DNA of 64,000 bases from Streptomyces sp. CNQ085. GTDB lineage: Bacteria > Actinomycetota > Actinomycetes > Streptomycetales > Streptomycetaceae. Numbering within the stretch: position 1 is the stretch's first letter; the number at the start of each line of letters is the position of its first letter. Below, in pieces: positions 37,144 to 47,508 of the stretch. A program made the translations under genes and the position numbers. The stretch spans positions 17,797 to 81,796 of the forward strand of contig NZ_JAJFAU010000001.1 of the NCBI RefSeq assembly GCF_022614595.1, read 5' to 3'. The notes under the pieces were generated by a model. That model saw nothing but the letters and a program-made list of their open reading frames with translations. It was not told the DNA's origin and did no database searches.

Positions 37144-38718
37144 TCAGTCGCGGTCCACCGCACCGGCGGCGTCCCCGGCCAGGAGGGCGCCGCGCACCCC
37201 GTCCACACAGGCGCGCAACTCACCGGTCCGGGCGCCGGGCAGCGCGGTCACCAGATGCCCGTCCGGGCGGATCACCAGGGCGGTATGGGCGACCGCGCCC
37301 GGATAGCCCTCGGCCACCAGCAGCTCCGCGGGCACTGGCAGCCGCTCCACCACGGCGGCCAGCTCCGGCATCAGCCCGGCCGACAGCCAGTGGCGGCTGT
37401 CCCACACACGGGTGCCGGGCGCGACCAGCAGTACCAGCAGATCACCGCCCAGCCGCTCCCACAGCCGCCCCCGCGTCCCGTCCAGAGCCGTCACCGGCAC
37501 GTCCCGCACGGGCGATCCCGGCTCGGTCCCGACCGCGAGTGCTCCGGGAACGGCGTCCTGCCCGGGCGCCAGCGGCGAATACCCGTAGCACGGGGGCGCG
37601 CCCAGCGGCCCCTGCCCCAGATGCCCGTCCGTCAGCAGCTCCAGGTGCCCCCGTGAGGCGCCGGACAGCAGGGTGCGCAGCCCCCCGCCCCCGCGTACCA
37701 GAGGCAGCGCCTGGTCGAGGGCGCGCAGCCGGGCCCTCATCGCGCCGCGGCGCTCGGCCTCGTAGCTGTCGAGCAGCTCCGCAGGCGCCTGGCCGCGCAG
37801 GCACAGCGCCAGCTTCCAGGCCAGATTGGCCGCGTCCCGCAGTCCCTCGTCGACCGGCTGGCTGCCCAGTGCCCCCAGCAGGTGCGCCGCGTCCCCGGCC
37901 AGGAAGGCCCGGCCAGAGCGCCAGTGCCTTGCCAGCCGCTGGTGGGCGATGTGCACGCCGGTGTCCAGCAGTTCGTAGGGGGGCGGGGTGTCCTCGCACC
38001 ATGCGGCCAGGGTGTCGCGTATCCGGGCCAGCAGCGCGTCAGGGGTGACCAGGTCGCCGCGCGGCGGCAGCAGCCAGTCCAGGCGCCACACACCGTTGGG
38101 CAGCGGACGCGCCACCACCTCGCTCTCACCGCCGGGCACATCGCGGTGCAGCAGCGCCTCGCCGTCCCAGGGCAGTTCCACGCGCAGGGCCGCCACCGCG
38201 TGCCGCTCGACGGAGGTACGTCCGGGGAAGCGGATCTCCAGCAGCTTGCGCACCGTGGAGCGGGCGCCGTCGCAGCCCACCAGATAACTGCCGCGCCACC
38301 GCACACCGGGGGAGCCGGGAGCGCCGCGGGTGTGCGCCGACACCCCGCGCTCGTCCTGCTCCAGCTCGTCCAGGCGGGCCCCGGTGACGATCTCGGCCAG
38401 CGGATCGCGTTCCAGCGCGGCCCGCATGCCCCGTTCCAGCGCGTACTGCTGTATGTGCACCGGCGAGGTCCGGACGTCCAACTCGACCCGCCGCACCGGC
38501 TGCCGCCGCCGCTCGGTGCGCCACGCCGCCCACCGGGCGCCGCCCAGCGCCGCCGCGTACGCCGCCGTGTCCTGCCGCAGGACACAGGTACGCGCCGTGC
38601 GCTGCTCCACCTCGCCGTCACCGCCGTCCAGCACCACCGACGGCACACCGTGGCGCGAGAGCGCCAGCGCCAGCGCCAGCCCGACAGGCCCCGCGCCGAC
38701 AACGATCACCGGGTCCAC
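37144..38718 (-). CDS. FAD-dependent aromatic monooxygenase-like protein
   Basis: A 524-residue class A flavin hydroxylase of the PheA/TfdB and polyketide hydroxylase type. VIVVGAGPVGLALALALSRHG binds the FAD ADP part; LVGCDGARSTVRKLLEI is the DG motif; FLAGDAAHLLGALGSQPVDEGLRDAANLAWKLA is the GD motif with the usual P-x-x-x-x-G-L-N-x-x-x-x-D-A region slightly changed (SQPVDEGLRDA). The C-terminal 130 residues are the thioredoxin-like domain. It may hydroxylate a phenolic compound, but no pathway is nearby. GTG start at 38718. Confidence 0.88.
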   Translation of the reverse strand: MDPVIVVGAGPVGLALALALSRHGVPSVVLDGGDGEVEQRTARTCVLRQDTAAYAAALGGARWAAWRTERRRQPVRRVELDVRTSPVHIQQYALERGMRAALERDPLAEIVTGARLDELEQDERGVSAHTRGAPGSPGVRWRGSYLVGCDGARSTVRKLLEIRFPGRTSVERHAVAALRVELPWDGEALLHRDVPGGESEVVARPLPNGVWRLDWLLPPRGDLVTPDALLARIRDTLAAWCEDTPPPYELLDTGVHIAHQRLARHWRSGRAFLAGDAAHLLGALGSQPVDEGLRDAANLAWKLALCLRGQAPAELLDSYEAERRGAMRARLRALDQALPLVRGGGGLRTLLSGASRGHLELLTDGHLGQGPLGAPPCYGYSPLAPGQDAVPGALAVGTEPGSPVRDVPVTALDGTRGRLWERLGGDLLVLLVAPGTRVWDSRHWLSAGLMPELAAVVERLPVPAELLVAEGYPGAVAHTALVIRPDGHLVTALPGARTGELRACVDGVRGALLAGDAAGAVDRD

Positions 38719-38826
38719 GACGGGCGGCCCTCGCAGTTCTCACGGTCCGGGCGGTTGTCGCGGTCGGGGGAGGGAAGGGGGGGTGGAGCCGATGGAGCCC
38801 GGTACACGATCACACGTCGTATGCAA

Positions 38827-38872
38827 CCCACTGCCCGTGCCCCCGTCAAGCGACGGGGGCACGGGCAGTGGG
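38827..38872. terminator. Perfect 20-bp hairpin at the end of gluABCD
   Basis: The 20-base arm CCCACTGCCCGTGCCCCCGT (38827-38846) is exactly complementary to 38853-38872, with a six-base loop CAAGCG. It lies 32 bases after the gluD stop and before the monooxygenase start, so it should end the leftward transporter operon and insulate the next gene. Confidence 0.88.
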
Positions 38873-38903
38873 CGTACGGCGAGTGCGGAAGGAGCCCGCG
38901 CGG

Positions 38904-39809
38904 CTACTTCCGGGCGTGTGGCCCGACGTGGGGTTCGTCGAACTCCATCTCCGTGTCGTCGCCGTGCAGTACGGCCCCGGTGGACCGCTTGCCGCGCCGC
39001 AGCCGCGCCTCGAGCCGGTTCGCGAAGCTGGTGAGGAGGAAGTTCAGCGCGATGAAGATCAGCGCGATCACGGTGAAGGCCGCGATGGTGTTGGCGCCGT
39101 AGTTGGCGGTGATCACCCGCACTTGGCTGAGCAGTTCCATGTAGCCCAGCAGCGCGCCGCCCAGCGCGGTGTCCTTGACGATCACCACGAGCTGGCTGAC
39201 CAGCGCCGGCAGCATCGCCGTGACGGCCTGCGGCAGCAGCACGTAGAACATGATCTGGCCCTTGCGCATGCCGATGGCCTTGGCCGCGTCCGTCTGACCC
39301 GAGGGCAGCGACAGGATGCCCGCCCGCACGATCTCCGCGATGACCGAGGCGTTGTAGAGCACCAGGCCCGTCACCACCGCGTACAGCGGGCGCACATCGG
39401 AGGAGAGGTCGGTGAACTGCGCGTACGCCGCGTTGGCGAAGAACATCATCAGCAGCACCGGGATGGCGCGGAAGAACTCCACCACGGCGCCGGCGGAGAC
39501 ACGGACCCACCGGTGGTCCGACAGCCGGGCCAGGCCGAACAGCGCACCCAGCGGGAGCGCGATGACGATCGACAGGGCCGCGGCCTTGAGGGTGTTGAGC
39601 AGGCCGGGAATCAGATACGTCGTCCACACCCGGCCGTCGGCGACGAACGGCTTCCACTTCGCCGCCTCGAGCTGGTTCTTGTCGGCCATGGTGTCCAGCA
39701 CCCACCACAGGGCGAGGGCGAGGAGGAGCAGGAACACCACGGAGTAGAGGATGTTGCGCGCCTTGGCCCGCGGGCCCGGGGCGTCGTACAGAACGGAGAG
39801 GTTGCTCAT
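38904..39809 (-). CDS. gluD: Glutamate ABC transporter permease GluD
   Basis: A 301-residue His/Glu/Gln/Arg/opine-family permease, one of two channel subunits for glutamate uptake. Helix 1 is VVFLLLLALALWWVLD, and the coupling region is DAAKAIGMRKGQIMFYVLLPQAVTAMLPALVSQLVVIVKDTALGG, the standard EAA loop. A charged tail of about 40 residues ends the protein. ATG 39809 overlaps the gluC stop by four bases. It is the last gene of the gluA-gluB-gluC-gluD unit. Confidence 0.95.
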   Translation of the reverse strand: MSNLSVLYDAPGPRAKARNILYSVVFLLLLALALWWVLDTMADKNQLEAAKWKPFVADGRVWTTYLIPGLLNTLKAAALSIVIALPLGALFGLARLSDHRWVRVSAGAVVEFFRAIPVLLMMFFANAAYAQFTDLSSDVRPLYAVVTGLVLYNASVIAEIVRAGILSLPSGQTDAAKAIGMRKGQIMFYVLLPQAVTAMLPALVSQLVVIVKDTALGGALLGYMELLSQVRVITANYGANTIAAFTVIALIFIALNFLLTSFANRLEARLRRGKRSTGAVLHGDDTEMEFDEPHVGPHARK

Positions 39810-40483
39810 CGCTTCACCGCCACGCGCTTGCTGACCCAGCCCAGCAGCATGCCGGTCGGGAGTGTCAGGACAACGAACCCGAAGGCGAACATCGCGGAGA
39901 CCAGGAAGATGGCGTCGCTCTCGTACTCGATCATCGTCTTCATCAGCGCCGCGGCCTCCGCCACACCGATGGCGGCCGCCACCGTGGTGTTCTTGGTCAG
40001 GGCGATCAGGACGTTCGCCAGGGGCGCCACGACGGCGCGGAACGCCTGCGGGAGGATGATGAGGAACAGCACCTGGAAGAAGCTCAGCCCCAGGGCGCGC
40101 GCTGCCTCGGCCTGTCCGACGGGCACCGTGTTGATGCCCGAGCGCAGCGCCTCGCACACGAAGGTTGCGTGGTAGGCGATCAGTCCGAGCACGGCGAGCC
40201 TGAAGCCGATCGTCTCGAAGTCGCTGCCGCCGGCGAGCGTGATGCCCAGTGTCTGGAACAACCCCAGCGAGGCGGCCAGGATGATGACCGTCAGCGGGGT
40301 GTTCCGCACGACATTGATGTAGGCGGTACCGAAGGCGCGCATCAGCGGCACCGGGCTGACCCGCATGGCGGCCAGGATCGTTCCCCACACCAGGGATCCG
40401 ATCGCCGAATAAACGGTGAGCTGCACCGTCACCCAGAAGGCTCCGAGCACGTCGTACTGCCCGGAATCAAGAAAGTCGAACAC
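39806..40483 (-). CDS. gluC: Glutamate ABC transporter permease GluC
   Basis: A 225-residue permease with five helices. VTVQLTVYSAIGSLVWGTILAAMRVSP begins the membrane part, NVVRNTPLTVIIL is conserved, and the EAA loop is EAARALGLSFFQVLFLIILPQAFRAVVAPLANVLIALTKNTTVA. GTG 40483 (VFDFLDSGQYDVLGAFW) is chosen because it has GGGAG upstream and matches the length of known GluC; the frame runs back to GTG 40528 without a ribosome site. Confidence 0.93.
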   Translation of the reverse strand: MFDFLDSGQYDVLGAFWVTVQLTVYSAIGSLVWGTILAAMRVSPVPLMRAFGTAYINVVRNTPLTVIILAASLGLFQTLGITLAGGSDFETIGFRLAVLGLIAYHATFVCEALRSGINTVPVGQAEAARALGLSFFQVLFLIILPQAFRAVVAPLANVLIALTKNTTVAAAIGVAEAAALMKTMIEYESDAIFLVSAMFAFGFVVLTLPTGMLLGWVSKRVAVKR

Positions 40484-40585
40484 GTTCTCCCGCGCTCTCG
40501 CCTCGTCGGATGGCGTCTCGTCGGACACCGTCGGAGGTGCGGTGTGCCGCCGCCCGCGGACGGCCGCGGCACACCGCGGACGGCG

Positions 40586-41416
40586 TCAGTTCGTCTCGGT
40601 GATCTCCGGTGCGGGCTCGTACTCGTAGTTGGCCGGGCCGAAGTGCTTCTTGGCGGCCTCTTCCCAGGCGCCCTCGTCGACCATCTTCTTGAGGGCGTCG
40701 TTGATCTTCTCCTGCAGCTCGGTGTCGCCCTTCTTCAGGCCGATGCCGTACGGCTCGTCGCTGAGGCTGAGGCCGGCGAGCTTGAACTTGCCCTGGTGCT
40801 CCTCCTGCGCCGCGTAACCGGCCAGGATGGAGTCGTCGGTGGTCAGGGCGTCGACGGCCTTGTTCTCCAGGCCGGTCAGGCACTCCGAGTAACCGCCGTA
40901 GTTGATCAGGTTGGCCTCCGGGGCGAAGTCCTTCTTGACGTTCTGCGCCGAGGTGGAGCCGGTGACCGAGCAGAGCTTCATCTCGCTGCTGTCGAGGTCC
41001 TCCTCGCCCCGGACGGTGTCGTCGTCGCTCCTCACCAGCAGGTCCTGGTGGGCGAGGAAGTACGGGCCGGCGAAGTCCACCCGCTCCTTGCGCTCGTCGT
41101 TGATCGTGTAGGTGGCGGCGATGAACTTCACATCACCGTTGACGATCATGTTCTCGCGCTCGGCGCTGGGGGCCTGCTTCCAGGTGATGTCCTCCTCGTC
41201 GTAGCCCAGCTCCTTGGCGACGTACTTGGCCACGTCCACGTCGAAGCCGGTGTACTCGCCATCCTGGGTCTTCAGGCCCAGGCCCGGCTGGTCGAACTTG
41301 ATGCCGATGTTGATCTTCTCTTCGTCGGAGCCGCTGGCGTCGCCGCCGCACGCGGTGGCGGTCAGGGCGAGAACGACGGCGGTGGCGGCCACGAGGCCGT
41401 GCTTGCGGAGGGTCAT
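40586..41416 (-). CDS. gluB: Glutamate-binding lipoprotein GluB
   Basis: A 276-residue solute-binding protein (SBP_bac_3). The lipobox ends at Cys23 (LTATAC). Binding-domain blocks are GFDVDVAKYVAKELGY, TYTINDERKERVDFAGPYFLAHQDLLV, GSTSAQNV and DALTTDDSILAGYA. It delivers glutamate, perhaps also aspartate, to GluC/GluD. The ATG at 41416 gives a typical signal peptide; nearby ATG codons at 41425 and 41446 are possible. Lies 53 bases after gluA. Confidence 0.94.
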   Translation of the reverse strand: MTLRKHGLVAATAVVLALTATACGGDASGSDEEKINIGIKFDQPGLGLKTQDGEYTGFDVDVAKYVAKELGYDEEDITWKQAPSAERENMIVNGDVKFIAATYTINDERKERVDFAGPYFLAHQDLLVRSDDDTVRGEEDLDSSEMKLCSVTGSTSAQNVKKDFAPEANLINYGGYSECLTGLENKAVDALTTDDSILAGYAAQEEHQGKFKLAGLSLSDEPYGIGLKKGDTELQEKINDALKKMVDEGAWEEAAKKHFGPANYEYEPAPEITETN

Positions 41417-41469
41417 GGTGAACATCCCTGGAGTCGTATCGTGCAAAAATGCGCTGAGTCGTCGTCGGC

Positions 41470-42246
<777 letters not shown>

Positions 42247-42529
42247 CGGCGTCATTCGCTCCGTCCTCGTCGGTTGAGGGGACCTTAGTGACCACAGTTG
42301 AGCAGCGTCATCCCATCTGAGCTGAACTTGAGCATAACGATCCAGCTGCAAAGGGACTTATCGCCCGAAAGGTTCACCGATCGGCGTATCGGCTGCTTAA
42401 CGTGGGGGTTCGCGTGGAGAAGAGGCCCGCCGGGTCTTGACGCGCCGGGCCGGATCGGAGTGGATGACTGCCACACCCGGAAGGCCCCGGGAAGGCACAC
42501 GGGGGGAGCACCGGGGGAGGAGAGGGGCC

Positions 42530-43291
42530 ATGAGACTGCTGCTCGTCGAGGACGACGACCACGTGGCCGCGGCACTGTCCGCCGTACTCGCCCGGCACGG
42601 CTTCGACGTGGTGCACGCCCGCGGAGGCGAGGAGGCCCTGCGGTGCCTGCTTCCGGACGGCGCCGCGCCCCCCTTCGACGTGGTGCTGCTCGACCTCGGC
42701 CTGCCCGACATCGACGGCTTCGAGGTGTGCGGCCGCATCCGCCGGCTGACCAGCACCCCGGTGATCATGGTCACGGCGCGAGCCGATGTGCGCTCCCGCG
42801 TCCACGGCCTCAACCTCGGCGCCGACGACTACGTGGTCAAGCCGTACGACACCGCCGAGCTCCTCGCCCGGATACACGCGGTCAGCCGCCGCACCGTCCC
42901 CGTCGCCGCCGCGGCTCCGGCCGGTGCGCCGGGCGACCCGGGCGCCGACCGAAGCCCGGGTGCGGAGACCGTGAGCGCTCGGGGAACGGGGGCCGCGGAG
43001 CTGCGCCTGGGGGCGCTGACCGTCGAGACCGAGACCCGCCGGGTCACGGTGCACGGTGAGGCGGTCTCCCTGACCCGCAAGGAGTTCGACCTGCTCGCGC
43101 TGCTCGCCCAGCGCCCCGGCGTCGTCTTCCGCCGCGAGCAGATCATCAGCGAGGTCTGGCGCACCAACTGGGAGGGCACCGGCCGCACCCTGGAGGTGCA
43201 CATCGCCTCGCTCCGGTCCAAGCTGGCCCTGCCCGCCCTGATAGAGACGGTGCGCGGGGTCGGCTACCGGCTCGTCGCCCCCACCGGCTGA
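42530..43291 (+). CDS. OmpR-family response regulator
   Basis: A 253-residue regulator. The receiver domain has the phosphorylated Asp55 (VVLLDLGLPD), acidic pair near Glu7-Asp8, and Lys in DYVVKPYDT. A 45-residue Ala/Gly-rich linker leads to the winged helix (VSLTRKEFDLLALLAQRPGVVFRREQIISEVW, TLEVHIASLRSKL, VRGVGYRL). ATG 42530 follows GGGGGAGGAGAGG. It is divergent from gluABCD and 34 bases upstream of its kinase. Control of glu uptake or of the TAXI protein downstream is suggested by position only. Confidence 0.94.
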   Translation: MRLLLVEDDDHVAAALSAVLARHGFDVVHARGGEEALRCLLPDGAAPPFDVVLLDLGLPDIDGFEVCGRIRRLTSTPVIMVTARADVRSRVHGLNLGADDYVVKPYDTAELLARIHAVSRRTVPVAAAAPAGAPGDPGADRSPGAETVSARGTGAAELRLGALTVETETRRVTVHGEAVSLTRKEFDLLALLAQRPGVVFRREQIISEVWRTNWEGTGRTLEVHIASLRSKLALPALIETVRGVGYRLVAPTG

Positions 43292-43325
43292 GACCGGGAC
43301 CGGGACGAAAGCGGAACGGCCCGTC

Positions 43326-44753
43326 GTGCGCACACGCCTCCTCGCCCTCCTCATCGCCCTGATGGCCGGTGTCCTGCTGGCCCTCGGCTTCCCACTCGCC
43401 GCGAGCATGGCCGCCGCCGAACAGCAGCAGGTCGTCATCGACCGCATCGACGACACCGCGCGCTTCGCCTCCCTGGCCCAGTACGTCACCACCCGCCCCC
43501 CGGCCCGCAGTCCCACCACCGCCGAGGCCCGCCAGCAGGACGAGCGGCTGGCCACCCTGCGCGACGAACTCAGCCGCTACCACGACCTGTACGGCATCAG
43601 AGCCGGCGTCTTCTACCGCGACCGCAGCGCGATGGCCGCGGCCCCGGCGATCTGGCGCCCGCCGGACGAGGGGGAGGGCGACGCGGCCTTCGACGAGGCC
43701 CTGGCCGGGCGCCGCAGTCACGACCCGCCCCAGGTGTGGCCCTGGCAGGACGGCCGGATTGCGGTCGCCTCACCGGTCGTCCGCGACGGCGACGTCGTCG
43801 CCGTCGTCCTCACCGACTCCCCCACCGGACCGATGCGCTCGCGCATCCTGCACGGATGGCTGCCGCTGGCCGCCGGGGAGGCGGCCGCCATGCTCGTCGC
43901 CGTCGCCCTCGCCGTCCGGCTGACCGGCTGGGTCCTCAAACCGGTGCGGGTCCTGGACCGGGCCAGCCACGACATCGCCACCGGACGGCTGGCCTCCAGA
44001 GTGGCCGCCCTGAGCGGACCGCCGGAACTTCAGCGCCTGGCCCGCTCCTTCAACGAGATGGCCGACCACGTCGAGACCGTTCTGGAACAGCAGCGCACCT
44101 TCGTCGCCGACGCCTCCCACCAACTGCGCAACCCGCTGGCGGCCCTGCTGCTCCGCATCGACCTGCTGGCCCTGGAACTGCCCGGGGGCGACGAGGAGAT
44201 CGCCTCGGTACGGGCCGAGGGTAAACGGCTGGCCCAGGTGCTCGACGGGCTCCTCGGCCTCGCCCTGGCCGAGCACACACCCGCCGACCTGCGGCTGACC
44301 GACATCGCCGCGCTCGCCGCCGAACGCGTCGCCGCCTGGCGCCCGGTCGCCGACCGCGCGGGGGTGGAGCTGCGCGCGGCCGGGCAGGGCGCGGTGACCG
44401 GCTGGGCGGACCCGGTCGCGCTCTCCAGCGCGCTGGACGCGGTCGTGGACAACGCGGTGAAGTTCACCCCCGCCGGGGAGTCGGTCACGCTCTCCGTCAC
44501 GGCCGGAGGCGGGAGGGTGGCCGTCGAGGTCGCCGACCACGGACCCGGACTCATCGAGGACGAGCTGCACCGGATCGGGGACCGCTTCTGGCGCAGCGGC
44601 CGCCACCAGAATGTCTCCGGCTCCGGTCTGGGGCTGTCCATCTCCCGCGCGCTGCTCGCCGCGGGCGGGGCGGAGATCTCCTTCGCCCGTAACGAGCCGC
44701 ACGGGCTGCGCGTGGTGATCAGTCTGCCGCGGTCCGCGCCGGACGCCGGATGA
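43326..44753 (+). CDS. Membrane sensor histidine kinase
   Basis: A 475-residue kinase partner of the OmpR-type regulator. Helix 1 is residues 5-28; an extracellular sensor region of about 150 residues follows; helix 2 is 178-203; then a HAMP domain. The phosphorylated His265 lies in DASHQLRNPLAAL. ATP-binding boxes N (DNAVKFTP), G1 (VADHGPGL) and G2 (GSGLGLSISR) are present. GTG start at 43326. The sensor part has no family that I recognise; the signal may be the ligand of the adjacent TAXI-type binding protein. Confidence 0.93.
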   Translation: MRTRLLALLIALMAGVLLALGFPLAASMAAAEQQQVVIDRIDDTARFASLAQYVTTRPPARSPTTAEARQQDERLATLRDELSRYHDLYGIRAGVFYRDRSAMAAAPAIWRPPDEGEGDAAFDEALAGRRSHDPPQVWPWQDGRIAVASPVVRDGDVVAVVLTDSPTGPMRSRILHGWLPLAAGEAAAMLVAVALAVRLTGWVLKPVRVLDRASHDIATGRLASRVAALSGPPELQRLARSFNEMADHVETVLEQQRTFVADASHQLRNPLAALLLRIDLLALELPGGDEEIASVRAEGKRLAQVLDGLLGLALAEHTPADLRLTDIAALAAERVAAWRPVADRAGVELRAAGQGAVTGWADPVALSSALDAVVDNAVKFTPAGESVTLSVTAGGGRVAVEVADHGPGLIEDELHRIGDRFWRSGRHQNVSGSGLGLSISRALLAAGGAEISFARNEPHGLRVVISLPRSAPDAG

Positions 44754-44813
44754 CAGGGCTGCCCGCTGCGCCCGTGCACGTGGCACCGCGGTCCCCTCGC
44801 CCCGGGCCGCCGC

Positions 44814-45803
44814 TCAGGACTTCACGGAGCGGTAGTAGCGCTCGGCCCCCAGGTGCAGGGGCAGCGGGTGGGTGTAGATGGCCGTGCGCAGATCCACCTT
44901 CTGCGCCGCGTGGACCGCACGGCCGATGCGGTCCCGGCTGTTGATCACCGAGCGGGTGATCCCCTCGGTCAGCGCGGCGTCCGTGCCGTCCATGGTGACC
45001 AGCAGGTTCGCCACCGCGATCGTCTCGACGGCCTTGCCGTCCTGAACGGCGGGATAGGCGTCGGAGGGCATCAGGGCCGCCCGGTAGGAGCGGGTCTGCG
45101 GCTCCTGCGAGTGCAGCACCGGCACCAGGTCGCCCAGCGGGACGAGGCGGATCTCGACGGCCTCCGCGAGTTCCTCGATCGCGCCGGTCGGCAGCCCGCC
45201 CGACCAGAAGAAGGCGTCCAGTTCCTCGCGGATCAGCAGCTCCGGCATCCGGTCGATGCCCTGGAGCACCGGCCGGATGTCCTCGCCCGGGTCCAGGCCG
45301 GCGGCCTTCAGCAGCCGGCCCGCTATCAGGTTGACCCCGGAGCGCCGCTGTCCGAGCCCGACCCGCAGCCCCTTCAGGTCCTCGGCGTCGCGCACCGATG
45401 AGTCGGCCGGGACGACGAGCTGGATGTAGTCGTCGTACAGCCGAGCGCAGGCCCGCAGCCGGTCGGCGTCCTTTCCGCCGGAGTTGACGTACGCGGCGAC
45501 CGCGTCGGCCGCGGCGATGGTGAAGGATGCCTCGCCGGAGATCAGCCGCTCTATGTTCTGCACCGAGCCCTGACTGGGCACGAGGGTCACGTCCACCTCG
45601 GGCAGGTCGCGGCCCAGCTGCTCCTTCAGCAGTTCCCCGTAGCGTTCGTAGACCCCGCCGCGGGCGCCGGTGGTGAAGACGGCCTGACCGCCGGGCGCGG
45701 GGCCGCCGCCGGGCAGCAGCCACCACACCAGCAGCACGAGCACGGCCGCCGCGGCCGTCAGCGGCCGCCGTGCCCACGGGTGTCGTACGTGCTCGGAGAC
45801 CAT
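44814..45803 (-). CDS. TAXI-family (TRAP-type) solute-binding protein
   Basis: A 329-residue protein with one N-terminal membrane or signal segment ([19 protein letters not shown]) and a TAXI periplasmic-binding fold. [50 protein letters not shown] and [28 protein letters not shown] are the family's blocks. No TRAP DctM/DctQ membrane genes are nearby. Position directly after the kinase (converging) suggests it works as a ligand-binding accessory to the sensor; this is inference. Confidence 0.87.
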   Translation of the reverse strand: MVSEHVRHPWARRPLTAAAAVLVLLVWWLLPGGGPAPGGQAVFTTGARGGVYERYGELLKEQLGRDLPEVDVTLVPSQGSVQNIERLISGEASFTIAAADAVAAYVNSGGKDADRLRACARLYDDYIQLVVPADSSVRDAEDLKGLRVGLGQRRSGVNLIAGRLLKAAGLDPGEDIRPVLQGIDRMPELLIREELDAFFWSGGLPTGAIEELAEAVEIRLVPLGDLVPVLHSQEPQTRSYRAALMPSDAYPAVQDGKAVETIAVANLLVTMDGTDAALTEGITRSVINSRDRIGRAVHAAQKVDLRTAIYTHPLPLHLGAERYYRSVKS

Positions 45804-45879
45804 GGCCCCGATCCTGCCAGGACCGGGGCGCGGAGGGGAGAGGCGGGGCGGGACGGGAGCGCGTACTCTGTCGAATGAG

Positions 45880-47367
45880 ATGAGTGCGAAGACTTACCAG
45901 GTGCGCACCTACGGGTGCCAGATGAACGTCCACGACTCCGAGCGCCTGTCGGGCCTGCTGGAGGACGCGGGCTATGTCCGGGCCCCGGGGGACACCGACG
46001 ACGCCGACGTGGTCGTCTTCAACACCTGCGCGGTGCGGGAGAACGCCGACAACAAGCTGTACGGCAACCTCGGCCACCTCGCGCCGAGGAAGGCGTCCCG
46101 GCCGGGCATGCAGATCGCGGTCGGCGGCTGCCTGGCGCAGAAGGACCGCGACACCATCGTGCGGCGCGCACCCTGGGTGGACGTGGTCTTCGGCACCCAC
46201 AACATCGGCAGTCTGCCGGTGCTGCTGGAGCGCGCCCGCGTCGAGCAGGAGGCGCAGGTCGAGATCGCCGAGTCGCTGGAGGCGTTCCCCTCCACGCTGC
46301 CGACCCGGCGCGAGAGCGCGTACGCCGCCTGGGTCTCCATCTCGGTCGGCTGCAACAACACCTGCACGTTCTGCATCGTCCCCGCGCTGCGCGGCAAGGA
46401 GAAGGACCGCCGCCCCGGCGACATCCTCGCCGAGGTCGAGACGCTGGTCGCCGAGGGCGTCACCGAGATCACCCTGCTGGGGCAGAACGTCAACGCCTAC
46501 GGGTCCGACATCGGCGACCGCGAGGCATTCTCCAAGCTGCTGCGCGCCTGCGGGAGGGTCGAGGGTCTGGAGCGGGTCCGCTTCACCTCCCCGCATCCGC
46601 GAGACTTCACCGACGACGTCATCGCCGCCATGGCCGAGACGGAGAACGCGATGCCGCAGCTGCACATGCCGCTGCAGTCCGGATCCGACCGTGTGCTGAG
46701 GGCGATGCGGCGCTCCTACCGGCAGGAGCGCTTCCTGGGCATCATCGAGAAGGTCCGGGCCGCGATTCCCGACGCCGCGATCTCCACCGACATCATCGTG
46801 GGTTTCCCCGGCGAGACCGAGGAGGACTTCGAGCAGACCCTCCACGTCGTCCGTGAGGCCCGTTTCGCGCAGGCGTTCACCTTCCAGTACTCCAAGCGCC
46901 CCGGCACTCCGGCCGCCGAGATGGACGGGCAGATCCCCAAGGAGGTCGTGCAGGCGCGGTACGAGCGACTGGTGGCACTCCAGGAGGAGATCTCCTGGGC
47001 GGAGAACAAGAAGCAGGTCGGGCGGACGCTGGAGGTCATGGTGGCCGAGGGCGAGGGCCGCAAGGACGGCGCCACCCGCCGGCTGTCCGGCCGCGCTCCC
47101 GACAACCGTCTGGTGCACTTCACCCGTCCCGACGCCGATGTGCCGCGCCCGGGGGACATGGTGACCGTCGAGGTCACCTACGCCGCCCCGCATCACCTGC
47201 TGGCCGAGGGCGCGGTGCTGGGAGTGCGGCGCACCCGCGCGGGGGACGCCTGGGAGCGGCGCAACGCCGCGCCCGCGGCGGGGCCCCAGGGGGTGATGCT
47301 CGGGCTGCCGGCGGTCGGCGTTCCCGAGCCGCTGCCCGCGGCGCCGGACGGCTGCACCGCCTGCTGA
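45880..47367 (+). CDS. miaB: tRNA-2-methylthio-N6-dimethylallyladenosine synthase MiaB
   Basis: A 495-residue radical-SAM methylthiotransferase that adds the methylthio group to i6A37 of tRNAs reading UNN codons. Cys13, Cys50 and Cys84 hold one 4Fe-4S cluster in the UPF0004 domain ([33 protein letters not shown]); Cys158, Cys162 and Cys165 (CNNTCTFC) hold the radical-SAM cluster. The TRAM domain is near 375-455. The last 35 residues are an Ala/Pro-rich tail ending in CTAC. ATG 45880 is chosen by family start; the frame open to 45802 is upstream noise. miaA, its functional partner, is 1 kb downstream. Confidence 0.97.
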   Translation: MSAKTYQVRTYGCQMNVHDSERLSGLLEDAGYVRAPGDTDDADVVVFNTCAVRENADNKLYGNLGHLAPRKASRPGMQIAVGGCLAQKDRDTIVRRAPWVDVVFGTHNIGSLPVLLERARVEQEAQVEIAESLEAFPSTLPTRRESAYAAWVSISVGCNNTCTFCIVPALRGKEKDRRPGDILAEVETLVAEGVTEITLLGQNVNAYGSDIGDREAFSKLLRACGRVEGLERVRFTSPHPRDFTDDVIAAMAETENAMPQLHMPLQSGSDRVLRAMRRSYRQERFLGIIEKVRAAIPDAAISTDIIVGFPGETEEDFEQTLHVVREARFAQAFTFQYSKRPGTPAAEMDGQIPKEVVQARYERLVALQEEISWAENKKQVGRTLEVMVAEGEGRKDGATRRLSGRAPDNRLVHFTRPDADVPRPGDMVTVEVTYAAPHHLLAEGAVLGVRRTRAGDAWERRNAAPAAGPQGVMLGLPAVGVPEPLPAAPDGCTAC

Positions 47368-47495
47368 AGCACCCCCGTCTTCCGGTGCGCACGCATTCGG
47401 CCCGGTGCGCCCGGCTCCGGCTGTGCGCCGGGCGTGCGCTGGTCGGACGCGAGCGAGCCCCATGTGCGCCCGACCACGGGGAGGGCGTACGGCGG

Positions 47496-47501
47496 TAGGC
47501 T
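47496..47501 (+). promoter_or_regulatory. -10 element for a leaderless transcript
   Basis: TAGGCT is separated from ATG 47509 by seven bases, the spacing at which transcription begins on the start codon. No ribosome site is visible in front of the ATG, which agrees. Confidence 0.45.
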
Positions 47502-47508
47502 GCGCGCC

